Source: Arthrobacter globiformis (lineage in GTDB: Bacteria; Actinomycetota; Actinomycetes; Actinomycetales; Micrococcaceae). From it: DNA of 64,000 bases. The notes under the pieces are model-generated. The model ran no database searches and was not told where the DNA came from. It saw only the letters and a list, made by a program, of their open reading frames with translations. Made by a program: the position numbers and the translations under genes. Below, one piece after another: positions 8,670 through 17,254 of the stretch; position 1 is the first letter of the stretch, and the number at the start of each line of letters is the position of its first letter. The stretch covers positions 3,906,001 through 3,970,000 of the forward strand of contig NZ_JAUSXI010000001.1 of assembly GCF_030815865.1 (NCBI RefSeq), written 5' to 3'.

Positions 8670-9371
8670 ATGACCGTGCACTCTGCCCACACCGCCGCCC
8701 GCCTGTACCTCTGCACCGACGCCCGCAAGGACCGCGGGGACTTTGCGGACTTCGTGGACGCGGCGTTCGCCGGCGGCGTGGACATCATCCAGCTGCGGGA
8801 CAAGAGCATCGAGGCGGCCGAGGAACTCGAGCTGCTGGAAGTAGTGCATGCCGCCGCCCGCAGACACGGCCGGCTGTGGGCCGTGAATGACCGCGCCGAC
8901 ATCGCGTCCATCGCCGGTGCACCGGTGTTCCACGTCGGCCAGAAGGACCTGCCGCTCCGCGCCGCCCGGAAGCTGCTGCACGATTCAACGGTGATCGGGC
9001 TGTCCACCCACAGCACGGACCAGGTGGATGCAGCCATCGGCGCTGCCCACGGGCGCAGTGGCCTGGACTATTTCTGCGTGGGCCCGCTGTGGGCCACCCC
9101 CACCAAGCCCGGGCGCGCCGCCGTCGGGCTCGACCTGGTGCGCTACGCGGCGGAGGCCGTTCGCGCCGCAAACGAGGAACGGGTTGGCGGCCTGCTGCTG
9201 CCCTGGTTCGCGATCGGCGGGATCGACCGCACGAACTTGGAGCAGGTCCTGGCGGCCGGAGCCAGCCGCATCGTCGTCGTGCGGGCGATCACCGAGGCGT
9301 CAGACCCGGCAGCAGCCGCGGCGGAACTGCTCGATGCCCTCGACGCAACGTACCCGGCCGCCGTCTCGTAA
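8670..9371 (+). CDS. thiE: thiamine-phosphate synthase
   Basis: TIM-barrel protein of 233 aa joining the pyrimidine and thiazole halves of thiamine. Family motifs are [40 protein letters not shown] and [11 protein letters not shown] 8670 is preferred over GTG 8661 because aaggtgg lies 5-6 nt upstream of it. It is divergent from thiO, with the riboswitch between them belonging to the other strand. Confidence 0.94.
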   Translation: MTVHSAHTAARLYLCTDARKDRGDFADFVDAAFAGGVDIIQLRDKSIEAAEELELLEVVHAAARRHGRLWAVNDRADIASIAGAPVFHVGQKDLPLRAARKLLHDSTVIGLSTHSTDQVDAAIGAAHGRSGLDYFCVGPLWATPTKPGRAAVGLDLVRYAAEAVRAANEERVGGLLLPWFAIGGIDRTNLEQVLAAGASRIVVVRAITEASDPAAAAAELLDALDATYPAAVS

Positions 9372-9408
9372 CCGAGACGGCCCGATCCGCGGGCGGCGAG
9401 TCCTGGAG

Positions 9409-10095
9409 CTACCCGCTCAGGCCCAGCTGGACCATCCGCCGGGAATGGTTCTCCGCGACTTCGGCGGTGATGCCCCGCACCAGCTCGCGTGCGGTGGCGT
9501 CCGTGGCACCGGGCTCCGACTCGACGAACAGCTCGCTCAGGAAGGCGTGGTCGTGGCCCACGCGCTGGGCCTGCGTGATCGCTTCGCCGAGGAGGCGGCG
9601 GCCCCACAGCGCCAGCCTGGACGCGAGCCGGGGGTCGTCCGCCAGCGCCCCACTGAGCCGTTCCCGAAGCACGGCCGTGGCCTCTTCCGACGACTGGATC
9701 TGCTGGATGAGGTCACGGGTTCCGGCATCCACAAACCGGGCCACGGCCCGGCAGAAATCGGCGGAGACCGTGTCCACCACGTAGGCCTTCATCAGGGATT
9801 CGTACCAGTCCGCCGGGCGGGTCCGCTCGTGAAAGTGGTCCACGGCGGACTGGAATGGCAGCATCGCATGTTCGACGTCAACGCCCATCCCCGCCAGCTT
9901 GGCGCTCACCAGTTCGTAGTGCTGGAATTCGATGACGGCGATCCTGCCGAGCACGGCGCGGTCGTGCAGCGTGGGTGAGTAGCGGGCGTCGGACGAGAGC
10001 CGTTCGAACGCGGACAGTTCGCCGTATGCCATCACGCCGAACAGGTCTGCGACGAAGCGGTCGTAGCGAGCGGTGTCAGCCGAGGAAGTGCCCAT
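9409..10095 (-). CDS. ferritin-like diiron protein (Rv3210c / MiaE-like family)
   Basis: All-helical protein of 228 aa with ferritin-like metal ligands visible in MAYGELSAFERL (Glu) and VIEFQHYELV (ExxH), followed by a second ligand-like helix pair. The family is related to tRNA 2-methylthio-N6-isopentenyladenosine hydroxylase MiaE, but actinobacterial members have no proven substrate. In M. tuberculosis the homologue Rv3210c also lies next to the RhlE-type helicase. The start ATG 10095 has no Shine-Dalgarno. A TAGTCT box ends 6 nt before it. Confidence 0.8.
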   Translation of the reverse strand: MGTSSADTARYDRFVADLFGVMAYGELSAFERLSSDARYSPTLHDRAVLGRIAVIEFQHYELVSAKLAGMGVDVEHAMLPFQSAVDHFHERTRPADWYESLMKAYVVDTVSADFCRAVARFVDAGTRDLIQQIQSSEEATAVLRERLSGALADDPRLASRLALWGRRLLGEAITQAQRVGHDHAFLSELFVESEPGATDATARELVRGITAEVAENHSRRMVQLGLSG

Positions 10096-10101
10096 AATCC
10101 A

Positions 10102-10107
10102 AGACTA
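10102..10107 (-). promoter_or_regulatory. -10 box of a leaderless promoter for the ferritin-like gene
   Basis: On the minus strand TAGTCT is followed by 6 nt and then the ATG at 10095. There is no room for a Shine-Dalgarno, so the transcript should start at or next to the start codon. Confidence 0.5.
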
Positions 10108-10123
10108 ACGGCGCAATTCGGGC

Positions 10124-10129
10124 TAACCT
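10124..10129 (+). promoter_or_regulatory. -10 box of a leaderless promoter for the RNB gene
   Basis: TAACCT is followed by 7 nt and then GTG 10137, with no Shine-Dalgarno. It lies 17 bp from the divergent -10 box of the ferritin-like gene, so the two promoters are almost back to back. Confidence 0.5.
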
Positions 10130-10136
10130 GATTTTC

Positions 10137-11654
10137 GTGTCACATCACCGTCTGTCGCCCAGCGTCCACGAGCAGACCAACGCGCTCGAGGAGGCATTGA
10201 GCGCGCTGCGGACGGAGCTGGAGCTTCCAGGGGAATTTCCCGAGGATGTGCTCAAGGAAGCTGAAGCCGCCATTGCGGACCGGCAGTTTCCGGCCCTGGA
10301 CCTGACCGGGGTGGACTTCCTGACCATCGATCCGCCGTCGTCCACCGACCTTGACCAGGCGCTCTTCATCGAACGCCTCGGCGAGGGATACCGGATCCTC
10401 TATGCCATTGCAGACGTTCCGTCTTTCGTGCAGCCGGGCGGCGCGATCGACGCCGAAACCCGCCGCCGCGGGCAGACCTTCTACGCCCCCGACGGCCGCA
10501 TTCCGCTGCATCCGGAGGTGATCAGTGAGAACGCCGGCAGCCTGCTCGCCGGGCAGCTGTGCTCCGCCTTCGTCTGGGAGTTCGAGCTCGACGCCGCCGC
10601 CGAGGTGGCGTCCGTGCTGGTGCGCCGGGCGATGGTGCGTAGCCGCGCCAAGCTCAACTACAAGGGGGTCCAGGCAGAACTGGATGCCGGCACGGCCCCT
10701 CCCATGCTGCAGCTCCTGTGCGAGGTCGGGTGCAAGCGGGTGGACTTGGAGCGTGCCCGCGGCGGGGCAAGCCTGAACATGCCGGAGCAGGAGATCGTCC
10801 AGCTTCCCGACGGCGGCTACCGCATCGTCGCAGTGCCGCAGCTTCCGGTGGAGGACTGGAACGCCCAGATCTCGCTCATGACCGGCATGGCCGCCGCCTC
10901 CCTGATGCTCAACGGCAAAGTGGGGATCCTGCGCACCATGCCGGCCCCGGATGAACGCTCGCTCAGCCACTTCAAGCGGCAGACCCACGCTCTGGGCAAA
11001 CCGTGGGACGGGCAGGAAAGCTACGGCGAGTACCTGCGCACCCTCGACCCCACCGACCACCGGCAATTGGCCATCCTCCACGCGGCCGGAATGCTCTTCC
11101 GCGGAGCCGGGTACACGCACTTTGACGGGACCGTCCCGGAGGACGCGGTCCAGTCAGCCATCGGCACGGCGTACGCCCACACCACCGCCCCACTGCGCCG
11201 CCTCGTGGACAGGTTTGTCCTGGTCATTTGCGAGGCACTGAGCAACAACCGGCCGGTGCCGGCCTGGGCGCGGGAGGCGCTCCCCTCGCTGCCCGAAATC
11301 ATGGCGTACTCAGACCAGCTGGCGGGAAGAATGGAACGGCTGGCCCTGGACACTGTGGAGGCCGCGCTGCTGATCAACCACATCGGGCAGGAGTTCGATG
11401 CCGTGGTGATCTCCGGGTCAAAGCCGGCCAAGAACGGGAACGGAAACGGAGCAGGCAGCGGAAACGGAAACGGGAACGGCAAGGTAAACGGGAAGGGGAC
11501 CAACGGATCCGGCCCCTCCGGAGTGGTCCAGATCGCCGAACCGGCGGTAACGGCCAGGTGTGCCGGCGAAATGGAGCCCGGCACCAGGGTCCGGGTCCGG
11601 CTCGTCTCCTCGGACATCGCCTCCCGCGAGATCCACCTCGAACTCGTCAGCTGA
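10137..11654 (+). CDS. RNB-domain exoribonuclease (RNase II/R family)
   Basis: Protein of 505 aa starting at GTG 10137. The RNB catalytic core includes the acidic cluster DPPSSTDLDQAL (about residues 63-74), which binds two metals, then YAIADVPSFV and TTAPLRRLVDRFV. It hydrolyses RNA 3' to 5'. The length fits the short actinobacterial RNB proteins that lack the N-terminal cold-shock domains of E. coli RNase II/R. A low-complexity Asn-Gly rich linker at about residues 432-462 separates the RNB core from a small C-terminal beta-domain (CAGEMEPGTRVRVRLV). Followed by a DEAD-box helicase, so a joint role in RNA turnover is likely. Confidence 0.88.
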   Translation: MSHHRLSPSVHEQTNALEEALSALRTELELPGEFPEDVLKEAEAAIADRQFPALDLTGVDFLTIDPPSSTDLDQALFIERLGEGYRILYAIADVPSFVQPGGAIDAETRRRGQTFYAPDGRIPLHPEVISENAGSLLAGQLCSAFVWEFELDAAAEVASVLVRRAMVRSRAKLNYKGVQAELDAGTAPPMLQLLCEVGCKRVDLERARGGASLNMPEQEIVQLPDGGYRIVAVPQLPVEDWNAQISLMTGMAAASLMLNGKVGILRTMPAPDERSLSHFKRQTHALGKPWDGQESYGEYLRTLDPTDHRQLAILHAAGMLFRGAGYTHFDGTVPEDAVQSAIGTAYAHTTAPLRRLVDRFVLVICEALSNNRPVPAWAREALPSLPEIMAYSDQLAGRMERLALDTVEAALLINHIGQEFDAVVISGSKPAKNGNGNGAGSGNGNGNGKVNGKGTNGSGPSGVVQIAEPAVTARCAGEMEPGTRVRVRLVSSDIASREIHLELVS

Positions 11655-11988
11655 TCCCCAGCCCACAGCTCGATGGTGCCGCAATCCGCAGTTCCTGCGG
11701 CCGCAACGGACCCCCGCGGCGGCCCGAGTCAAGGAAAACACGGGTTTGCCAGTAGACTGGCTAGGTAGTAATGGATGCCCGGTCGTTGATTTCCGTAAAT
11801 TGAATTCAACAAGCCCGCCCCTACGCGATCTTGAGTCACACCCGCCGGTCCCCAGTGCCGGCAATTAGATAGCCCGCGATCGGCTTCCACTGGAATTGCT
11901 TGCGCGCCTGAGCGTGCTCCGGAACGGCCCCGCGGCCGGCCCGTTGAGCAGGCGGCGCCAATGCCTAAATGAATAAGGAAACTCCCCT
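11655..11988 (+). promoter_or_regulatory. long leader region of the DEAD-box helicase gene
   Basis: 333 bp without a gene. A possible -35 TTGCCA (11746-11751) with TAATGG 17 nt downstream (11769-11774) would give a transcript leader of about 210 nt. The leader contains the palindrome ttgaattcaa (11800-11809), a small hairpin gccgg...ccggc (11844-11862) and a GC-rich hairpin near 11920-11945. Long structured leaders are common on cold-induced helicase mRNAs. The promoter call is weak. Confidence 0.4.
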
Positions 11989-13653
11989 GTGAGTGAATTG
12001 CATACCCACCAGCTTCTTTCTGACGACTCCGGCACCGAGACCATCGAGCCGGAAGAAACCATCATCTCGGATGAGAAGCCGCACGAAATAGCCGAAAAGT
12101 CGTTTGCCGACCTCGACGTCCGCGCTGACATCGTTGAATCCCTTGCCGACGCCGGCATCACGCACCCCTTCCCTATCCAGGCCATGACGCTGCCCGTGGC
12201 GCTGTCCGGCCACGACATCATCGGCCAGGCCAAGACCGGAACGGGCAAGACCCTCGGCTTCGGCATTCCTGCGCTGCAGCGCGTGGTGGGCCGCGATGAC
12301 GCCGGCTTCGATAAACTGCCCGCTCCCGGTGCGCCCCAGGCCATGGTGATCGTTCCCACGCGTGAGCTCGCCGTGCAGGTTGCCAACGACCTCCAGACGG
12401 CATCCCGCAAGCGCAACGCCCGGATCGCCACGATTTACGGCGGACGCGCCTACGAGCCGCAGATCGACGCGCTGCAGAAGGGCGTCGAGGTGGTGGTCGG
12501 CACGCCCGGCCGCCTGATCGACCTCTACAAGCAGAAGCACCTCGTCCTGAAGAACGTCAAGATCGTGGTGCTGGACGAAGCTGACGAGATGCTGGACCTC
12601 GGCTTCCTGCCCGATGTGGAGACCCTGATCGCCGGCACGCCGCCCGTTCGCCAGACGCTCCTGTTCTCGGCCACGATGCCGGGCCCGGTCATTGCCATGG
12701 CCCGCCGGTACATGACGCAGCCCACCCACATCCGCGCCGCGGATCCGGACGACGAGGGCCTGACCAAGCGCGACATCCGTCAGCTCATCTACCGTGCACA
12801 CAGCATGGATAAGATCGAGGTAGTCGCCCGTATCCTGCAGGCCCGCGGCCGAGGCCGCACCATCATCTTCACCAAGACCAAGCGCACTGCCGCGAAGGTT
12901 GCGGAGGAACTCGTGGACCGCGGGTTTGCCGCCGCCGCCATCCACGGTGATCTCGGACAGGGTGCGCGCGAGCAGGCGCTCCGTGCCTTCCGCAACAACA
13001 AGGTGGACGTCCTGGTGGCCACGGACGTAGCAGCCCGCGGCATCGACGTCGACGATGTCACGCACGTCATCAACTACCAGTGCGTCGAGGACGAGAAGAT
13101 TTACCTGCACCGCGTGGGCCGCACCGGCCGCGCCGGCAACAAGGGCACCGCCGTCACGTTCGTGGACTGGGACGACATGCCGCGCTGGGGCCTCATCAAC
13201 AAGGCGCTGGGGCTGAGCGTTCCCGAGCCCGTCGAAACCTACTCCTCCTCAGCCCACCTGTACGAGGACCTGGACATCCCCGAGGGCACCAAGGGCCGGC
13301 TCCCGCGCAGCAAGCGCACCCTCGCCGGCGTCGACGCCGAGGTCCTGGAGGACCTGGGCGAGACCGGCAAGAAGAACAGCCGCTCCGGCGGCCGCGATTC
13401 CGGCCGCTCCGGCAGCAGGGAAGACAGCCGCCGCGGCGGTGACGCGGGCAAGCGAACGGGTGAGCGCCGCCGTCGTTCCTCAGACTCGGGCACGGACACG
13501 GGGACCGGCCCCGCTTCCACTGCGACTGTTGACGGCGAGCAGCCGGTAAGGCCGCGCCGCAACCGCACCCGCACGCGCCGCCGCAACGGCGAAGTGGTTT
13601 CCGGCGGCGAATCCGCCGCGACCGGCTCGCAGCCCGGCACCGAGGCCCCATAG
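11989..13653 (+). CDS. DEAD-box ATP-dependent RNA helicase
   Basis: Protein of 554 aa from GTG 11989 with AAGGAAA upstream. All helicase motifs are visible: Q motif GITHPFPIQ, Walker A AKTGTGKT, PTRELAVQ, VLDEADEML, SATMPG, IHGDLGQGAREQAL, ATDVAARGIDV and HRVGRTGRAG. The last about 110 residues are basic and Arg/Gly/Ser rich, a likely RNA-binding tail. It unwinds or remodels RNA, probably in ribosome assembly or mRNA decay. M. tuberculosis RhlE (Rv3211) has the same neighbourhood. Confidence 0.93.
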   Translation: MSELHTHQLLSDDSGTETIEPEETIISDEKPHEIAEKSFADLDVRADIVESLADAGITHPFPIQAMTLPVALSGHDIIGQAKTGTGKTLGFGIPALQRVVGRDDAGFDKLPAPGAPQAMVIVPTRELAVQVANDLQTASRKRNARIATIYGGRAYEPQIDALQKGVEVVVGTPGRLIDLYKQKHLVLKNVKIVVLDEADEMLDLGFLPDVETLIAGTPPVRQTLLFSATMPGPVIAMARRYMTQPTHIRAADPDDEGLTKRDIRQLIYRAHSMDKIEVVARILQARGRGRTIIFTKTKRTAAKVAEELVDRGFAAAAIHGDLGQGAREQALRAFRNNKVDVLVATDVAARGIDVDDVTHVINYQCVEDEKIYLHRVGRTGRAGNKGTAVTFVDWDDMPRWGLINKALGLSVPEPVETYSSSAHLYEDLDIPEGTKGRLPRSKRTLAGVDAEVLEDLGETGKKNSRSGGRDSGRSGSREDSRRGGDAGKRTGERRRRSSDSGTDTGTGPASTATVDGEQPVRPRRNRTRTRRRNGEVVSGGESAATGSQPGTEAP

Positions 13654-13658
13654 CCTCA

Positions 13659-14531
13659 ATGACTGAAACTGTCTGGGCGCCGGACGGCAGCAACCTGGTG
13701 GTGCACGCGGATAACGCGGACTTCCTCCCCACGCTGCCGGACGGCGCCTTCACACTCATTTACGTGGACCCGCCCTTCAACACCGGCCGGGCCCAGCAGC
13801 GCCAGGAAACAAGGATGGTGCTCAACGCCGACGGCGACGGCGACCGGGTGGGCTTCAAGGGCCGCTCCTACGACACGATCAAGGGCGCCCTGCACCGCTA
13901 CGACGACGCTTTCAGCGACTACTGGTCCTTCCTCGAGCCGCGTCTGGTGGAGGCATGGCGGCTCCTGGCCGACGACGGAACCCTGTACCTGCACCTTGAC
14001 TACCGCGAGGTGCACTACGCCAAGGTGATGCTTGACGCCATCTTTGGCCGTGAATCCTTCCTGAACGAGATCATCTGGGCCTACGACTACGGTGCACGCG
14101 CCAAAAACCGCTGGCCCACCAAACACGACAACATCCTCGTCTACGTCAAAAACCCGGCCAAGTACCACTTCAACAGCGCCGAGGTGGACCGGGAGCCCTA
14201 CATGGCCCCGGGGCTCGTGACTCCGGCCAAGCGTGAGCTGGGCAAGCTGCCCACGGACGTCTGGTGGCACACCATCGTCTCCCCCACGGGCAAGGAAAAG
14301 ACCGGGTACCCCACGCAGAAACCCGAGGGCCTGGTGCGCCGCGTGGTGGCCGCGTCCAGCCGCCCGGGTGACTGGTGCCTCGACTTCTTCGCCGGTTCCG
14401 GCACACTCGGCGCCGTTGCGGCCAAGATGGGGCGCAGGTTCGTCTGCGTGGACCAGAACCAGCCGGCCATCGACGTCATGGCCAAGCGGCTCGGGGTGCA
14501 CGCCGAGATCGCCTCCTACCCGCCCGTGTAG
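13659..14531 (+). CDS. site-specific DNA-methyltransferase (beta class, solitary)
   Basis: Protein of 290 aa, starting 5 bp after the helicase stop. Motif order is DPPFNTG (about residues 36-42) before FFAGSGTLG (about 243-251), the beta-class arrangement of N4-cytosine/N6-adenine methyltransferases. The target-recognition part lies between, with the Mod-like GYPTQKP. No restriction gene is nearby, so it looks like an orphan methyltransferase. The tight spacing to the helicase suggests cotranscription. The target site cannot be inferred. A wider role than restriction, such as regulation or repair, is plausible. Confidence 0.88.
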   Translation: MTETVWAPDGSNLVVHADNADFLPTLPDGAFTLIYVDPPFNTGRAQQRQETRMVLNADGDGDRVGFKGRSYDTIKGALHRYDDAFSDYWSFLEPRLVEAWRLLADDGTLYLHLDYREVHYAKVMLDAIFGRESFLNEIIWAYDYGARAKNRWPTKHDNILVYVKNPAKYHFNSAEVDREPYMAPGLVTPAKRELGKLPTDVWWHTIVSPTGKEKTGYPTQKPEGLVRRVVAASSRPGDWCLDFFAGSGTLGAVAAKMGRRFVCVDQNQPAIDVMAKRLGVHAEIASYPPV

Positions 14532-14541
14532 GTGCCCGCCC

Positions 14542-14597
14542 AAGTAGGTCGCAGCACAGGGCGTTCCCAGCGCTGGGAGCGCCCTGAAGTGCTACTT
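14542..14597. repeat. dispersed palindromic repeat, copy 1 (terminator-like)
   Basis: Hairpin with arms cagggcgttcccagc and gctgggagcgccctg (14557-14586) inside outer arms aagtag and ctactt. It sits between the convergent methyltransferase and PHP genes. The same core, with compensating arm identity, occurs at 32367-32415. This is a REP-like intergenic element rather than a simple terminator, since there is no T-run. Confidence 0.75.
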
Positions 14598-14604
14598 AGT
14601 TGGG

Positions 14605-15450
14605 TTAGCGGACGACGGCGGTGCCCGTGGCCAGCTCCTCGATCCGGTCGAGGACGTCCGGGGCGGTCAGGTTCTCGCCCAGCCGGTTCGGCTTGCCCAG
14701 GCCGTGATAGTCCGAGGACCCGGTCACCACCAGCCCGTGCTGGGCGGCCAGCTTCCGCAGGAATTCCCGGCCCTCCTCCGGGTTGTCCCGGTGGTTGACC
14801 TCCAGGCCGGCCAGGCCGGCGTCGATCATTTCGTGGTACGTGCTTTCGCCCACCACCCGCCCCCGTGCGGAGGCGACGGGGTGGGCAAAGACGGGAACGC
14901 CGCCGGCGGCGCAGACCAGTTCGACGGCGAGGGCCGGCGCCGGCGCGTAGTGCTGCACGAAATAGCGCGAATGGGAAGTAAGGATCGAGGTGAAGGCCTC
15001 GGAACGGTCCGCTACCACTCCCGCCGCCACCAGGGCGTCGGCGATGTGCGGCCGTCCCAGCGTGGCCCCTGGCGCCACATGGTGGATCACGTCGTCCCAG
15101 CTCAGCGGGTAATCCTCGGCGAGCAGCGTGACCATGCGTTCGGCGCGGGTCAGGCGGGCCTCCCTGGCCTTCGTGATTTCCTCCAGCAGCCCCGGGTGCG
15201 TGGGGTCGTGCAGGTAGCTCAGGAGGTGGACGCTGATCCCGCGCTCCGTCCGGCAGGAAATCTCCATGCCGGGCACCAGTGCCACGCCGTTGTCAATCGC
15301 CGCCCGGGACGCTTCCCCCCAACCATCCGTGGAGTCATGATCCGTCAGCGCAATGACATTCAGCCCTGCCGCCGCCGCGGCCGCCATGACCTCCGCCGGT
15401 GTCTCCGTGCCGTCGGAAATATTCGAGTGGGCGTGCAGATCTATCCTCAC
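14605..15450 (-). CDS. PHP-domain phosphoesterase
   Basis: Protein of 281 aa with the four PHP metal-binding motifs: DLHAHSNISDGT, ALTDHDST, GMEISC and HPVASA plus GSSDYHG near the C-terminus. Closest known types are the TrpH/YciV 3',5'-nucleoside bisphosphate phosphatase or RNase AM group, which degrade pAp and short RNAs. Start GTG 15450 follows TAGGCT by 6 nt. A DNA-polymerase-linked PHP domain is excluded by length. Confidence 0.87.
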   Translation of the reverse strand: MRIDLHAHSNISDGTETPAEVMAAAAAAGLNVIALTDHDSTDGWGEASRAAIDNGVALVPGMEISCRTERGISVHLLSYLHDPTHPGLLEEITKAREARLTRAERMVTLLAEDYPLSWDDVIHHVAPGATLGRPHIADALVAAGVVADRSEAFTSILTSHSRYFVQHYAPAPALAVELVCAAGGVPVFAHPVASARGRVVGESTYHEMIDAGLAGLEVNHRDNPEEGREFLRKLAAQHGLVVTGSSDYHGLGKPNRLGENLTAPDVLDRIEELATGTAVVR

Positions 15451-15456
15451 CAGCCC

Positions 15457-15462
15457 AGCCTA
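15457..15462 (-). promoter_or_regulatory. -10 box of a leaderless promoter for the PHP gene
   Basis: TAGGCT on the minus strand, 6 nt before GTG 15450, with no Shine-Dalgarno. Confidence 0.5.
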
Positions 15463-15555
15463 GTAGATGGCGCGCCCCTGTGGCCTGGATCGGCGTGATT
15501 CTCCCTCCCGCGCCGGTGTTGGCCTAAGCCGCTCGGCTGGTGAGACTATTGGACG

Positions 15556-17145
15556 GTGAACGATGCAGACAACACCCACAACGGTGAAAACACAGCTTCC
15601 CAGCCCTTGGAAGAGCGCGTCAACAACCGCTCCCAGCGGCCCAGTTCCGCGGCTTTCAAGGCCTTCATGGCCAGCAACTGGGCGGCCGCGCCGCAGGTGA
15701 CCCCTGAACGGGACGCCGTCGCCAGCCACGCCGCGAGGAGGCGCCGGGCCATCTCCGACCAGTTCAAGGGTGAACGTCTGGTGCTTCCGGCCGGGCCCCT
15801 GAAGGTCCGGTCCAACGACTGCGACTACCGTTTCCGGCCGCACTCCGGCTTCGCCCACCTCACCGGCCTCGGGCTGGACCATGAGCCCGACGCCGTGCTC
15901 ATCTTCGAACCTGTCGAGCAGGGCAAGGGCGACGACGGCGGCAGCCACCGCGCCACGCTCTACTTCCGGCCGCTGGCCGGGCGGGACACCGAACAGTTCT
16001 ACGCCGACGCGCGGTCGGGTGAGTTCTGGATCGGGGCGCGGCCCACGCTGGCCGAATTTGAGGCCCGGCTGGGAATCCCCACCGCCCACATCGACGAACT
16101 CGAGATGGCCGTCACCAAGAACGTCGGCGCCCCTGAAATCGGCGGCATCTCCATCCGGCTGGTGCGCAAGGTGGACGAAAACATCGACGCGCTCGTGGAC
16201 ACCGCCCGCTACAACACCGCCAAGGACCCGGACAACCTGGACCTGGGCGTGCTGGACGCCCTCGACGAGAAGCTGTCCGAAGCACTCTCCGAGCTGCGCC
16301 TGACCAAGGACGAGTGGGAAATCGGGCAGATGCAGATCGCCGTGGCCGCGACTGTGGAAGGCTTCACGGAAGTGGTCAAGGCCCTGCCCCGCGCCCTGAC
16401 GCATTTCCGCGGCGAACGCGTGGTGGAAGGAGCCTTCTTCGCCCGCGCCCGCGAGGAAGGCAACGAACTCGGCTACGACACCATCGCCGCCTCCGGCAAC
16501 AACGCCACCGTGCTCCACTGGACCCGCAACACCGGCAAGGTCAACGCCGGGGAGCTCCTCCTGCTGGACGCCGGCGTGGAGGCCGATTCGCTCTACACGG
16601 CGGACATCACCCGCACGCTGCCGGCCAACGGCAAGTTCTCCGACGTGCAGCGCAAGGTCTACGAAGCGGTCCTGGACGCGGCCGACGCCGGCTTCGCGGC
16701 CGCCCGGATCGGCGTGAAGTTCCGCGACATCCACACCGCCGCCACCACTGTCCTCGCGGAGCGCCTTGCGGAATGGGGCCTGCTCCCGGTCTCCGTCGAG
16801 GAGGCCCTTAGCGAGGACGGCCAGCAGCACCGGCGCTGGATGCCGCACGGCACCAGCCACCACCTCGGCCTCGACGTCCACGACTGCGCCCAGGCCAAGC
16901 GGGAACTCTACCTGGACGGCGTGCTGCGGGAGGGTATGGTCTTCACCATCGAACCGGGCCTGTACTTCAAGCAGGAAGACCTCGCCATTCCCGAAGAGTA
17001 CCGCGGCATTGGCGTGCGCATCGAGGACGACATCCTGATGACGGCCGAGGGCCCCGTGAACCTCAGCGCGGCGCTCCCCCGCACCGCGGACGACGTCGAG
17101 TCCTGGATGGCAGGCATCTACCAGGAGATCGACGCCAAGGGTTAA
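15556..17145 (+). CDS. pepP: aminopeptidase P (Xaa-Pro aminopeptidase, M24B)
   Basis: Protein of 529 aa. It has an N-terminal aminopeptidase-P domain (YRFRPHSGFAHLTGL) and a C-terminal pita-bread domain. Dinuclear metal ligands are visible as Asp in LLDAGVEADSLYTADITRT, His in MPHGTSHHLGLDVHD, and Glu in TIEPGLYF and VRIEDDI. It removes the N-terminal residue ahead of proline. Start GTG 15556 is the only candidate in front of the conserved part. The first 30 residues are low-complexity. A bidirectional terminator follows. Confidence 0.93.
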   Translation: MNDADNTHNGENTASQPLEERVNNRSQRPSSAAFKAFMASNWAAAPQVTPERDAVASHAARRRRAISDQFKGERLVLPAGPLKVRSNDCDYRFRPHSGFAHLTGLGLDHEPDAVLIFEPVEQGKGDDGGSHRATLYFRPLAGRDTEQFYADARSGEFWIGARPTLAEFEARLGIPTAHIDELEMAVTKNVGAPEIGGISIRLVRKVDENIDALVDTARYNTAKDPDNLDLGVLDALDEKLSEALSELRLTKDEWEIGQMQIAVAATVEGFTEVVKALPRALTHFRGERVVEGAFFARAREEGNELGYDTIAASGNNATVLHWTRNTGKVNAGELLLLDAGVEADSLYTADITRTLPANGKFSDVQRKVYEAVLDAADAGFAAARIGVKFRDIHTAATTVLAERLAEWGLLPVSVEEALSEDGQQHRRWMPHGTSHHLGLDVHDCAQAKRELYLDGVLREGMVFTIEPGLYFKQEDLAIPEEYRGIGVRIEDDILMTAEGPVNLSAALPRTADDVESWMAGIYQEIDAKG

Positions 17146-17183
17146 CCGGCGCCGGCTCTTGCGGCCGGCCAGCCTCTACGAGC

Positions 17184-17226
17184 AAAAAGGGATGGGCACC
17201 GGATTTCTCCGACGCCCATCCCTTTT
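17184..17226. terminator. bidirectional intrinsic terminator
   Basis: Stem aaaagggatgggc with gcccatccctttt, so a T-run follows in both directions. It separates the convergent pepP and stress-protein genes. Confidence 0.9.
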
Positions 17227-17254
17227 CGGTCTCACCTGTCGGGCTCGCCCGGCG

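Noticed and set aside
13659..14531. Restriction-modification or defence island around the methyltransferase
   Set aside because: No restriction subunit or other defence gene nearby; neighbours are housekeeping genes.
15460..16881. 473-codon open frame on the minus strand opposite pepP
   Set aside because: Complementary shadow of aminopeptidase P, Val/Gly-rich with no recognisable domain.
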